Assembly (NCBI GenBank): GCA_005882315.1
Contig: VBAR01000001.1
Span: 445,736-509,735, forward strand
DNA from: Bacteroidota bacterium
Lineage (GTDB): Bacteria; Bacteroidota; Bacteroidia; Chitinophagales; Chitinophagaceae
Reading direction: 5' to 3'
Length of the DNA stretch: 64,000 bases
In this document: positions 17,072-26,307 of the stretch, piece after piece
How the letters are laid out: the number at the start of each line of letters is the position of its first letter
How positions within the stretch are numbered: the first letter of the stretch is position 1
Position numbers and translations under genes: made by a program
Notes under the pieces: model-generated
What the model saw: the letters and a program-made list of their open reading frames with translations, nothing else
Told to the model about the DNA's origin: nothing
Databases searched by the model: none

Positions 17072-19624
17072 TTAAAACTGCCAGCCAAATCCGATCAAAG
17101 GTAATGCTGATTCTTCTTTTGAGGCTGTAAACAGAATTGAGATAACAGCCCGGCGCATTGGTGCTATCCAAATACCACCACCATAACCAGTAAGCCACTT
17201 ATTGGTTGCATCACTATCATGCCATACCCTACCTATATCATGAAATACGATCAAACCAAGTCCGCTTGGAAATAAATAGCTTGTGAAATCACCAAATCGT
17301 ATACGTAATTCTGTATTGTTATACGCCATTGACTCACCTGCCAAACGATTTTTTCTGTATCCTCTTAAGTTATCCAACATTCCAAGGTATTGCGCCTGGT
17401 AGAATTCAAACTCGCCAAAATTATGACCCGCGCCAAATCGTGAAGCAAATGTGAAGTTCTTCCCTAATGGAAGGAAGAAAGCAAAATCAGATCTTATTTG
17501 CGAGAAGTCATAACTCACATCATTCATGCCACGCATAACCCTGTATGTTGTATTCCAGGTAATACCCTTAGTTGGTAATATTTGATTGTTTTTTGTATTT
17601 ATGTTTAATGCAAAATAGCCGCCAATATAATATTGTTTTTCATATAAGGTCGCGGGATCAAGACCATTGGCGGGTGCCGTAGTTATATATCTTGAAAAAT
17701 TTTCGTCTGCTTCAAGGCGATAATACTGGAACGCCGGGGCAAGAATCAGGTTAACCTTTTTACTGAAGTTTTTTCTAAATCCTATTCCAATATCTCCCTT
17801 TGAATAACGGGCACGGTAATACCTGAATTTTTTATCCTCCGGGTTTGTACTTGTTTTATCGTATACAGATGAATTACCATAGCCAAAGAAATTTGTTGTG
17901 GCCGGTGAATTCAAATTGGCATTAAATAAAATATCTGTGTTTTTCCCTATGGCGTTGATAAATTCAGAAGCCCAACGGACATTCCATGCCTTAGTTGCAA
18001 AAGCATGATTAATAGCAAATGTATGCATCCTTTTATAAGGATCTTTTCTAAAGCCCTGCTTTATAAATTTTAATGAGAAGCCGAATAATACGCCATCGTC
18101 ACTATTATAAGTAAGCGATACAAAAGGAATCGTCTGATTATATTTAAATCCTAGGAAATCATATTTATTTACAGATGTGTCCTTTGATGTTTTGTTTTTG
18201 AATGATCCCGTGATTTTATTGTTCTCTCCTGTCGTATCATAAACAAGTCCGCCTTTTCCCTTTGTAGTGTTTTCAAAGTTGTCATCCCCGCTACCACCAA
18301 TCATCCTCACTTTTATATCTCCATCACCGCCCTTCACGACAAATTTGTCATCTCCTCCAAAACCATACATTCGCAGTTCCTTTGTTTGATCAGCATTAAA
18401 TGTACGTTCATACATTTTTGTTGACTGCTCCCCTTCTTTTGTTATTTTATAAACAGTAAGCGTTGATGAGCCATCACTATTATTCAACTCAAACAATTCC
18501 TTTTTATCAGAGCCTGTAATGCTTACTGTTTCGGCAAGGAAGCGATAATACTGCATCACTTCATCTACAATATAGTTCCGGCGTTTCTTTAAGATAGCAA
18601 GAATTTTATCCCCAGAAATGTTCCGAATTTCTTTGGGTTGCTGGTTAATTGCATTTTCCAGTACTTCATCCGTCATTTGTGTTTTAAATTGTTCAACGGC
18701 TTCTTTCCATTGCTGTTCTGTTAATGCATTCAGGAAAAAACGGTCAAAATTGCGGGCAGCAAAATTGAATCGGTTAATATTATTGGATTTAGCTTTTAAA
18801 CCTTCCAGTTGTGGAACCAGCCAGGGCCATTTTGCAATGCCCGGTATCACACCCTGGTTTGTATAGAAAGCCTGGTCACGGTCTTTAGCAATAGGCGAAA
18901 AAGTTTTGCCTTTGCCATTATCAGTTGTAGTCCATGTCCATTGTCCCTCATGACGATCAAGATCCATAACAAACATGTCCAGTATCCTTATCTTCAATAA
19001 AGCAAGCTGGTCAACATTGTTATCATTATCGTCCTGCAGTTTCATCAACGTTTCATCTGTGTCATCTGCTTTATTGTAAGGCTCGGGTAATCTTTCTTCC
19101 AGCAAAGCAAGCATGTTCTTGAAGTCTTCACGATACTCACCTAATAAGGGATCGTCAGGTATATAAACGAGTTTGACACTTCCATGAGTTATACCAGCGG
19201 CTTCTGCCAATGGTGGAACAGATAATGCCGAATATGGATAAGAAGCAGAAACTCCATCTTGTACAAGATCGGCTGCAGCTTCACTTTCCAAACCACCCGG
19301 CAAAGTCTTGCTTGTAATGAATTTTTGAATAGAACGAAGCGAATATTGCCGGCCCGCTGCATCCTCAAGCCGCAATGACTTTGTTTGTTTACCTCCTCCT
19401 CGTTTTACAGGTTTTAAACCTCCGTGATCCGTTGCAAGATGAAGTACGGGAACGGTAATTGGTGTTGCCCATTCCTTCCGGTAGTTGGCGCCCATCCAGA
19501 ATTTTTTCGAACCATTGTTTTTAAATTTTGTTGAGCCAACAGATGTTGCCGAATCATTCGCCTGGCCCAGGCAAATAGACGATGTTGCAAATAATAAAAA
19601 AGTAAATAGTAGGTGGTGACGCAT
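17072..19624 (-). CDS. Predicted CotH/HipA-like kinase module fused to an outer-membrane barrel
   Basis: Start placed at 19624, where a clean signal peptide begins (MRHHLLFTFLLFATSSICLGQ); the frame stays open 28 codons further upstream. The mature protein (850 aa in total) has: a glycine-rich strand-turn GGGKQTKSLRL (76-86) followed by YSLRS; DDPLLGEYREDF (157-168); a catalytic-loop-like VMDLDRHEGQW (219-229); and IAKDRDQAF (245-253) as a possible metal site. By eye this order resembles atypical kinases of the CotH/HipA type (DRH then DxD-AF). Two Gly/Asp-rich turns follow (GFGGDDKF and IGGSGDDNF, 421-450), like calcium-binding RTX repeats, then a barrel of about 360 residues ending in GFGWQF, similar to BamA/surface-antigen barrels. 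It is divergent from a larger paralogue that also carries a phosphatase domain. The kinase call is inference. Confidence 0.6.
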   Translation of the reverse strand: MRHHLLFTFLLFATSSICLGQANDSATSVGSTKFKNNGSKKFWMGANYRKEWATPITVPVLHLATDHGGLKPVKRGGGKQTKSLRLEDAAGRQYSLRSIQKFITSKTLPGGLESEAAADLVQDGVSASYPYSALSVPPLAEAAGITHGSVKLVYIPDDPLLGEYREDFKNMLALLEERLPEPYNKADDTDETLMKLQDDNDNNVDQLALLKIRILDMFVMDLDRHEGQWTWTTTDNGKGKTFSPIAKDRDQAFYTNQGVIPGIAKWPWLVPQLEGLKAKSNNINRFNFAARNFDRFFLNALTEQQWKEAVEQFKTQMTDEVLENAINQQPKEIRNISGDKILAILKKRRNYIVDEVMQYYRFLAETVSITGSDKKELFELNNSDGSSTLTVYKITKEGEQSTKMYERTFNADQTKELRMYGFGGDDKFVVKGGDGDIKVRMIGGSGDDNFENTTKGKGGLVYDTTGENNKITGSFKNKTSKDTSVNKYDFLGFKYNQTIPFVSLTYNSDDGVLFGFSLKFIKQGFRKDPYKRMHTFAINHAFATKAWNVRWASEFINAIGKNTDILFNANLNSPATTNFFGYGNSSVYDKTSTNPEDKKFRYYRARYSKGDIGIGFRKNFSKKVNLILAPAFQYYRLEADENFSRYITTAPANGLDPATLYEKQYYIGGYFALNINTKNNQILPTKGITWNTTYRVMRGMNDVSYDFSQIRSDFAFFLPLGKNFTFASRFGAGHNFGEFEFYQAQYLGMLDNLRGYRKNRLAGESMAYNNTELRIRFGDFTSYLFPSGLGLIVFHDIGRVWHDSDATNKWLTGYGGGIWIAPMRRAVISILFTASKEESALPLIGFGWQF

Positions 19625-19838
19625 AGCAGTTAGTTTTGGGTAGTTTATTTTTCCTCTTATAAACCGCAAAAGATACGATTTTTCGAAATCTGAGCAAATA
19701 TTGTCCATTTGATTTTATTTCTTTTATATTTATTATAATACTGATCAATTCAAAATTACAGAAGCTGCTAAGTAGTTTTTTACTTCTGTTTTATTTAAGT
19801 AAATTTAATTTTTTTATCCAGAAAATTGCCCTCTTAAA

Positions 19839-22800
19839 ATGATCAAACAGATTTACGTTGTTCTTGTTTTTATTCTTTGTTCTAACTTTAAAATCAGTGC
19901 ACAAAAAGATACCATTACACAACGCATAGTTCTGATAGGTGATGGCGGAAGTCTTACCAATGGAAGGCACCCGGTAAGGGATGCTGTCAGAAAACTGATA
20001 AAGCTTGACAAAAAAACTACCGTTCTTTTCCTGGGAGACAATATTTATCCTTCAGGTTTGCAAGATGACGAATTGTATAATTACAATGATGGAAAAGCGG
20101 CGCTTGACTCCCAATTAGCAATTGCTGATGGTACCGATGCAAAGATCATTATGATCCCCGGTAATCATGATTGGGATGAGGGAAAGCGTACCGGCTATGA
20201 AGGTATACTGCGTGAACAGACTTATGTTGATTTTTCTTCCGGCAAAAGCAATGTAAACTTTTTACCCAAGGATGGTTGTCCTGGCCCGGTAGAAGTATCC
20301 TTAAGTGACGATGTAACCTTAGTATTATTTGACAGCCAATGGTGGCTTCATCAATATGATAAGCCTGGGGTAGAATCAGATTGTGATTGTAAAACTGAAG
20401 ATGAACTCTTAGGTCAACTGGAAGATATCCTTAACCGCAACTTAAAAAAGCTAGTCATTTTTGCCTGCCACCATCCTTTTAAAAGTAATGGAATCCATGG
20501 TGGGTATTATGGACTTAAGCAGCATATTTTCCCATTCACTGACATGGTAGCAAAGGCATATATCCCTTTGCCTGTAATTGGCTCGATCTATCCAATTGCA
20601 AGAAGTTTGTTTGGTACGCCGCAGGATCTGCCGCATCCGAATTATACAAATATGGTTAACAAAATTTCTGCTATAGCCAAAAACCATCCCAAACTCGTAT
20701 TCGTAGCAGGTCATGAACATAATCTTCAGCTGATACAGGATAGTAGTTTCAGTTATATAGTAAGTGGTGGTGGTTGTAAAGGGAGTCGTGTTTCCCATAC
20801 CAAAAAAAGTCCTTTTGTTGCCGCCTTACCCGGCTTTGTAGTATTGGAAGTTTCAACAAATAAAAATCTTACTTCAACTTTTTATACAGTTGAAGCCGGC
20901 GCTACTATAGCTGCAGACTCTATCAAAAGAGCATATGACACTACATTATTAAATTTTTCTTTTATACCCGAGCCCGTTCAGGATTCATCAGTGAGAGTAG
21001 TTAAACCTGGCATACAATTTAAAGACACCGTAAATATTTCTGCCAGTGAAAAATATCCGATGTTAAGTGGATTTAAAAAATTTGTAATTGGTCAAAATTA
21101 CAGACCCGAGTGGAATGCGGTAGTTAATATGAAAGTGTTTGATCTGAAAAAAGTAAAAGGAGGTTTAAAAATCACTGGCGTCGGCGGGGGCAAGCAAACA
21201 AAATCATTAAAGCTCGTGGATAAAAACGGGAAACAATGGGTTTTGCGATCTGTAGATAAAAATCCAACTAAAGCATTGCCCGCAAATTTCAGAGGATCAT
21301 TGGCGCAGGATCTCGTACAGGAATTTAATTCAGCTGCCCACCCCTATGCACCTCTTACTATTTCCACAATGGCAAAAGCATTGAAGATCGCTGCCCCTGA
21401 TCCAGAATTATATTTTGTACCCGACGATCCTGAATTAGGCTTCTATCAAAAATTGTTTGCAAATTCGGTATGCATGCTCGAAGAAACAGATGCAGTCCCT
21501 GACGGGACGGAAACGAAAAGCACAGGCAAAATAATTACCAAAATGCTTGAGGACAATGATCATCGTGCCGATCAGTTTGCCGTATTAAAGGCAAGATTAC
21601 TCGACATTCTTATCGGAGACTTTGATCGGCATTTCGATCAATGGAGATGGGCAACAACTGATACAGGTAAAGGAAAATTATATTATCCTATACCAAAAGA
21701 TAGAGACCAGGCTTATTTCTTTTCCGATGGAAAATTAATAAAAATTGCCAGCAATAGCCTGATGCCTTTTTTATCGGGTTTTAATAACAAAATAGATAAT
21801 GTGGAATGGTTGGGTTTTTCTGCAAGAGATTTCGACAGGCTATTTCTAACAGATCTGGATGCCAGCGAGTGGGAAAAAACAGTTATTGAATTTAAACAGC
21901 TTCTTACAGATGATGTTATTCGCAGCGCCGTTAAAAAATTACCTCCGGAAGTATTTTTAATAAATGGTGAAACGATCATTAAAAAATTAATAAGTCGAAG
22001 GGATATGCTGGTGGAAGCTGCGATGAAATACTATCGCTTTATTTCAAGAAGAGTATATGTGTTGGGTAGCAATAAGAAGGAATACTTTAAAGTAAGTATG
22101 AAGAATGATAGCCTGGATGTAAAAGTATTTGCAAGAGAGATTGGAAAAGATACAGGCTTTGTGATGTATGAAAGAAAGTTCAACCCCCGGACCACACATG
22201 AAATTCAATTGTACGGATTGAATGGGAATGATCTATTTCAAATTGATGAAGATGTAAAATCAGTAATTAAGCTCCGCATCATTGGTGGCAAAGGGAATGA
22301 CACATTTGATATAAAAGGAAGTACGGAAACATTGCTTTATGATATTAAAGCAGAAGGAAATAATATCCGGAGTAGCGGTAGAAAAACAAAGAATCGTTTT
22401 TCAAAAGATCCACCAGTGAACTCGAACAGTTTTTATGGTTTTACATATAATAAAACCAAGTTTCCAAAAGTGCTATTAGGCGCAAACACAGAAGAAGGAT
22501 TTGTTGCAGGAATTGGATTTTCAAGAACTACATATGGTTTTAGAAACTTACCTTATGCTACTAACCAGGATTTTTCTGCATTGTATTCAGTTTCTCATAA
22601 AGCCTATCACCTGAAATATTTCGGAGAATTCAATCATATAACAAGAGATGTTGATTTAGTTTTAAAAGGTGAAATGCAATCTCCTTCTTTAAATTTTTTC
22701 TTTGGCTTGGGTAATAATACAAAAATAACCCAACCTGTATCCAGTGGTTATTACCGGGCCCGTTACGATGCAATAGAACTTCAGGCTATGCTGCGCAAAC

Positions 22801-23510
22801 GATACTCTGATATATTTCATTTTTCTATTGGCCCTTATTTTTATCATTACCAGGGAAAGTATGGGGATAATAATGATAAGGTATTAGGAAACCCGGCGTC
22901 AGGTCTGGATTCAGCAGATATATTCAGCAAAAAAACTTACGTGGGCGGAAAAGTGATATTATCAATTGATAACAGAAATAATGATTTCTTCCCCACTCGT
23001 GGAGTTATTTGGAATACAGAGGTGATGTCTGTCGCAGGTATTACCAGCGGTAGCAAAAACATCACAAGATATTTTTCTGACATGAGAGTATATGCCAGTT
23101 GGAGTGACCCGGCAAGTCTGGTGGCTGTATTAGGACTAGGTGGTGGCCGTGTTTACGGTAATTATGAATACTTCCAGGCAATGAGTATGGGTGCCGATCA
23201 AAACCTGCTTGGATTTAGAAAGAACAGGTATATGGGCCGGTCAAGTTTGTATGGAAGCCTGGAGCTGAAATACAAATTGTTTAATATAAAATCTTATGTA
23301 TTTCCCGGGCCGTTTGGCATAACCGGGTTTTATAATGTTGGCCGTGTATGGCTGGAGGGTGAAAGTTCTAAAAAATGGCATAACGCCTATGGTGGTGGCT
23401 TCTATTTTTTACCTTTTAATGCATTTACAATTACCACTTTTGCAGGATTTTCTCCGGGTGAGAAAATTTTCAATTTCAGCTTTGGCACCAAAGTGAATCT
23501 TACTTTCTGA
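19839..23510 (+). CDS. Calcineurin-like phosphatase, predicted kinase-like module and outer-membrane barrel in one protein
   Basis: A 1223-aa exported protein (signal peptide to about Ala21). Residues 28-340 form a calcineurin-like metallophosphoesterase: LIGDGG (Asp35), LGDNIYPSG (66-68), GNHDWD (108-111), CHHPF (His211) and GHEHN (291-294) are the metal ligands of the family. Residues about 420-740 repeat the predicted kinase-like module of the divergent neighbour: GGGKQTKSLKL (449-459), WVLRS, VPDDPELGFYQ, LEDNDHRADQ (569-578), IGDFDRHFDQW (592-602) and PIPKDRDQAYF (617-627). Gly/Asp turns at 791-826 (LYGLNGNDLF, IIGGKGNDTF) resemble RTX calcium sites, and about 360 residues of barrel end in TKVNLTF. 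A phosphatase and a kinase-like fold on one outer-membrane protein would be unusual. It is followed after 58 bases by a nucleotide cyclase gene. Confidence 0.7.
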   Translation: MIKQIYVVLVFILCSNFKISAQKDTITQRIVLIGDGGSLTNGRHPVRDAVRKLIKLDKKTTVLFLGDNIYPSGLQDDELYNYNDGKAALDSQLAIADGTDAKIIMIPGNHDWDEGKRTGYEGILREQTYVDFSSGKSNVNFLPKDGCPGPVEVSLSDDVTLVLFDSQWWLHQYDKPGVESDCDCKTEDELLGQLEDILNRNLKKLVIFACHHPFKSNGIHGGYYGLKQHIFPFTDMVAKAYIPLPVIGSIYPIARSLFGTPQDLPHPNYTNMVNKISAIAKNHPKLVFVAGHEHNLQLIQDSSFSYIVSGGGCKGSRVSHTKKSPFVAALPGFVVLEVSTNKNLTSTFYTVEAGATIAADSIKRAYDTTLLNFSFIPEPVQDSSVRVVKPGIQFKDTVNISASEKYPMLSGFKKFVIGQNYRPEWNAVVNMKVFDLKKVKGGLKITGVGGGKQTKSLKLVDKNGKQWVLRSVDKNPTKALPANFRGSLAQDLVQEFNSAAHPYAPLTISTMAKALKIAAPDPELYFVPDDPELGFYQKLFANSVCMLEETDAVPDGTETKSTGKIITKMLEDNDHRADQFAVLKARLLDILIGDFDRHFDQWRWATTDTGKGKLYYPIPKDRDQAYFFSDGKLIKIASNSLMPFLSGFNNKIDNVEWLGFSARDFDRLFLTDLDASEWEKTVIEFKQLLTDDVIRSAVKKLPPEVFLINGETIIKKLISRRDMLVEAAMKYYRFISRRVYVLGSNKKEYFKVSMKNDSLDVKVFAREIGKDTGFVMYERKFNPRTTHEIQLYGLNGNDLFQIDEDVKSVIKLRIIGGKGNDTFDIKGSTETLLYDIKAEGNNIRSSGRKTKNRFSKDPPVNSNSFYGFTYNKTKFPKVLLGANTEEGFVAGIGFSRTTYGFRNLPYATNQDFSALYSVSHKAYHLKYFGEFNHITRDVDLVLKGEMQSPSLNFFFGLGNNTKITQPVSSGYYRARYDAIELQAMLRKRYSDIFHFSIGPYFYHYQGKYGDNNDKVLGNPASGLDSADIFSKKTYVGGKVILSIDNRNNDFFPTRGVIWNTEVMSVAGITSGSKNITRYFSDMRVYASWSDPASLVAVLGLGGGRVYGNYEYFQAMSMGADQNLLGFRKNRYMGRSSLYGSLELKYKLFNIKSYVFPGPFGITGFYNVGRVWLEGESSKKWHNAYGGGFYFLPFNAFTITTFAGFSPGEKIFNFSFGTKVNLTF

Positions 23511-23568
23511 TTGAACCCGGACTAAAAATTGTTATAAGAAATGATCGGATGCGATAAAAAAAAATATA

Positions 23569-24672
23569 ATGGCCCAAAAGAACATCATTTTACCAAGGCG
23601 ATCGGCAGTAAGAAAAAGAGAATTAAAATTAATTCTTGCCATAGCTATTGCCTGGACAGTCATTGATTTTCTTATTTTTCTTACCCGCTATGCAACCGAC
23701 AATTATAGCACCAAATATGTAACCACTGAAGCTGGTACACTCAGGACTATTCTTCTCCGTGAACTGAATGTATTTATTTTCAGCCTTATCATTGGCTATT
23801 TCCTGATCATTGTTTTAAAAAACTTCCTATATAATAAACCACCGTGGATAAACCTTAGTGTTAAAACGTTGCTTCTTATTATTATAGGGATCTTCATGAA
23901 TTTTTTTATTTATTTCACCTATAGTTTACTAATAGAACACCGGTCAGCTGCGGAAGCATTTACACGATTTGTACAAAGCACATTTGGTGAAAAATGGGTA
24001 CTGCAAAAAATGCCGGAATGGGTTTTATTATTTCTCCTTACACAGCTTGCTTTAGAAGTTAACAACAAATATTCACAGGGAGTCTTTTTAAACATCATTG
24101 TTGGCCGGTACCTGCAACCAACAAATGAAAACCGTATCATCATGTTTATTGATTTGAGAAATTCAACCCCGATAGCCGAAAAATTAGGACATAAAGAATA
24201 TTTTCAGTTTATACGTGATGTAATTTATTGTTTGGCTGCCGGCATAGCTGAACATGAGGGCCGTGTTTACCAGTATGTAGGTGATGAAATAGTAGCATGG
24301 TGGCCCAGCAGTACCGCAAATGCAAAGAAATGCATTAACTCTATTATTGAAGCAAGGAAAATATTAAATATGAATACGGAAGTATTCCGGAGGGCATATG
24401 ATATTGTACCTGAATACAAAGTTGGTATTCATACAGGCGATGTTACAGTAGGCCAGGTAGGCATTGCAAAAAAAGAGTTGGTTATGAGTGGCGACACAAT
24501 TAATACAGCAGCCCGCATCAGGAGTGCCTGTACCGAACTAAATCAAAAATTTTTAGTATCTAAAGAAATGATCGAATTACTGGATATGAAAGATTGGCAA
24601 ACTGAAAGTATGGGCATGGTTGATCTGAAAGGGAAAAATGAAGACATAGAATTATTTGGTTTGAAGATCTGA
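23569..24672 (+). CDS. Membrane-bound class III nucleotide cyclase
   Basis: A 367-aa protein with about four transmembrane helices (20-40, 66-84, 99-122, 149-165) and a C-terminal class III cyclase domain. Metal ligands are Asp195 in MFIDLRNST and Asp239 in YQYVGDEIV. VGIHTGDVTVGQVG (285-298) and SGDTINTAARI (307-317, with the transition-state Asn and Arg) complete the active site. It can be expected to make a cyclic nucleotide. ATP is the default guess, but the base-recognition residues do not match the classic Lys/Asp or Lys/Thr pair in my alignment, so the substrate is open. The gene lies 58 bases downstream of the phosphatase/barrel gene and 18 bases upstream of a PAP2 gene, consistent with one operon. 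Confidence 0.85.
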   Translation: MAQKNIILPRRSAVRKRELKLILAIAIAWTVIDFLIFLTRYATDNYSTKYVTTEAGTLRTILLRELNVFIFSLIIGYFLIIVLKNFLYNKPPWINLSVKTLLLIIIGIFMNFFIYFTYSLLIEHRSAAEAFTRFVQSTFGEKWVLQKMPEWVLLFLLTQLALEVNNKYSQGVFLNIIVGRYLQPTNENRIIMFIDLRNSTPIAEKLGHKEYFQFIRDVIYCLAAGIAEHEGRVYQYVGDEIVAWWPSSTANAKKCINSIIEARKILNMNTEVFRRAYDIVPEYKVGIHTGDVTVGQVGIAKKELVMSGDTINTAARIRSACTELNQKFLVSKEMIELLDMKDWQTESMGMVDLKGKNEDIELFGLKI

Positions 24673-24690
24673 TTAAAAACTTTTTATTCT

Positions 24691-25401
24691 ATGCAACAAA
24701 AAACTACTCCTCCTGCAAAAAAAAAGCCCTGGCTATCCGTATTTACCCTCGAGTTTTTATTTGTCCTGTTGCTGTTATTGGCACTTATTGTTTTTATCTA
24801 TGCCGTCAGGGTAGTGTTTGTTATAGATGGATCAAAATTTGATGAAAATATTTTCAAGGCGGTGGCTTCTTATACCACTCCTGGCAGAACCCGTTTTATG
24901 AATTTCATTACTTTCTTAGGAAAGCATACGCTGCTCATTCCATTAAATTTTCTATTGATCGTCTTTTTTATTTATAAAAAACATAAATGGTTTGCAATAC
25001 GGATCGCTTCGTTGGCGCTAAGCAGTGTCGTAATAAGTTTTTCTCTGAAAGAATTTTTTCGGCGTGACCGGCCTGAGTTGCAGTTAATCGGTGATGTCAG
25101 TGGCTATAGTTTTCCCAGCGGGCATGCATTGATCGGAGTGGTTTTCTATGGTTTGTTCATCTATATTATCTGGCATGAAGTAAAACAAAACTGGTTGAAA
25201 ATTTCTCTTATCATCATTTTGATCATCCTTATTTTATTGATCAGTTTCAGCAGGATATACCTGCGGGTACATTATCCAAGTGATGTAATTGCCGGTTTAG
25301 CCGCTGGTTTTATTTGGCTTGTATTATCGCTTCGTATCATTCACAGGATCGAGAAAAAATATATAGCAAGACGAGCTCTTAAAGCCGAAGGACTTGAGTA
25401 A
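24691..25401 (+). CDS. PAP2 family membrane phosphatase
   Basis: A 236-aa membrane protein with all three signatures of the phosphatidic acid phosphatase type 2 superfamily: KEFFRRDRP (Lys120 to Pro128), PSGH (142-145) and SRIYLRVHYPSD (Ser187, Arg188, His194, Asp198). About six helices are present, the first at 18-44. Members dephosphorylate lipid phosphates such as phosphatidic acid, PGP or undecaprenyl pyrophosphate at the outer face of the membrane. Which lipid is used here cannot be told. The C-terminus ends in a basic helix (RRALKAEG). It is the third gene of the probable rightward operon that begins with the phosphatase/barrel gene and converges with the lipoprotein gene on its right with only 5 bases between. 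Confidence 0.88.
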   Translation: MQQKTTPPAKKKPWLSVFTLEFLFVLLLLLALIVFIYAVRVVFVIDGSKFDENIFKAVASYTTPGRTRFMNFITFLGKHTLLIPLNFLLIVFFIYKKHKWFAIRIASLALSSVVISFSLKEFFRRDRPELQLIGDVSGYSFPSGHALIGVVFYGLFIYIIWHEVKQNWLKISLIIILIILILLISFSRIYLRVHYPSDVIAGLAAGFIWLVLSLRIIHRIEKKYIARRALKAEGLE

Positions 25402-25406
25402 TAATT

Positions 25407-26264
25407 TTATGGCGTATAAATAAAACGGAGTAAAGTCCCTTTACCCGACACTCCTTCATTTGAAATATACATATCGCCGTTATTCTTAAAAGTAATCCCT
25501 TCAGGTTGCGGGAATAATTTTTTGGCCAGCATAAACACTGCTTCGGGGTTTCCATCAAGATCAGCGATCAATAATTGATTACTTCCTGATGAAACTATAA
25601 AAACCTTGTGTAATTTAGGATGAACCGCTGCTGCCGAAGGCTCCAGCCTTGTTGTTGCTCTTGGAGACAGCTCAGCAACTTTTGCAAGATCAATTGTAAA
25701 AACAGGCTTATCTACAAAACCAATTGAATCGGGATAAAAAGCAAATGCACTTATCGTTTTCTTATCGTCAATTTTGCAATTCTTACATAAAACGATCAAT
25801 GCACTCCGTGAAGAATCATAATACATCGATTCGAAATCATTAGCGCCTGACAATGGGATTTTGCCAGCTTCAACAGCGAATTGCTTGCCTGTGCTATCAG
25901 CAATTATTTTCGTGATCTCTCCATCGCTTTTTAAGATATAAGGGACACCATTCACAATGGCTATATCTTCATAATCACCTTTACCAGCAAAATGAAATTC
26001 CCTTTTTATTAATTTAGATTCCTTGTCCAGGTAAAAAATTTTACCCGATTCATCATTATGGGTTATGAATTCATCTTTCCTGCTATCCCAAACAATGCCT
26101 GATATTTCCTTTATTCTCAAATCGAGCTTGTCTTCAAAACTCTTTGAAAAATCATAATGTGGCGGTGATTTATATATGTACTTTTTCGCCTTGCAACAAT
26201 TGAGTACGGCTGTAATGAAGATCAATGGCAGAACTATCTTGCCTAAAAAATTTAATCGCTGCAT
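25407..26264 (-). CDS. SdiA-regulated-like lipoprotein (beta-propeller)
   Basis: A 285-aa product with a lipoprotein-type N-terminus: basic start, hydrophobic LPLIFITAVL, then NCC at 22-24, so either Cys23 or Cys24 could be lipidated. The body shows propeller-like repeats: LRIKEISGIVWDSRKDEFITH, GDYEDIAIVNGVPYIL, NDFESMYYDSSRSALIVLCK, RLEPSAAAVHPKLHKVFIVSS and FPQPEGITFKNNGDMYISNEG. This matches proteins of the SdiA-regulated family, which are not clearly understood and not necessarily tied to quorum sensing. It is convergent with PAP2 and divergent from the HD-DUF5706 gene, with a 43-bp spacer, so it breaks the strand continuity between the cyclase and that gene. Confidence 0.75.
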   Translation of the reverse strand: MQRLNFLGKIVLPLIFITAVLNCCKAKKYIYKSPPHYDFSKSFEDKLDLRIKEISGIVWDSRKDEFITHNDESGKIFYLDKESKLIKREFHFAGKGDYEDIAIVNGVPYILKSDGEITKIIADSTGKQFAVEAGKIPLSGANDFESMYYDSSRSALIVLCKNCKIDDKKTISAFAFYPDSIGFVDKPVFTIDLAKVAELSPRATTRLEPSAAAVHPKLHKVFIVSSGSNQLLIADLDGNPEAVFMLAKKLFPQPEGITFKNNGDMYISNEGVSGKGTLLRFIYTP

Positions 26265-26307
26265 TCTTTATATTTTGTATAAATTTATCAAAACTTATCT
26301 TTATAGC

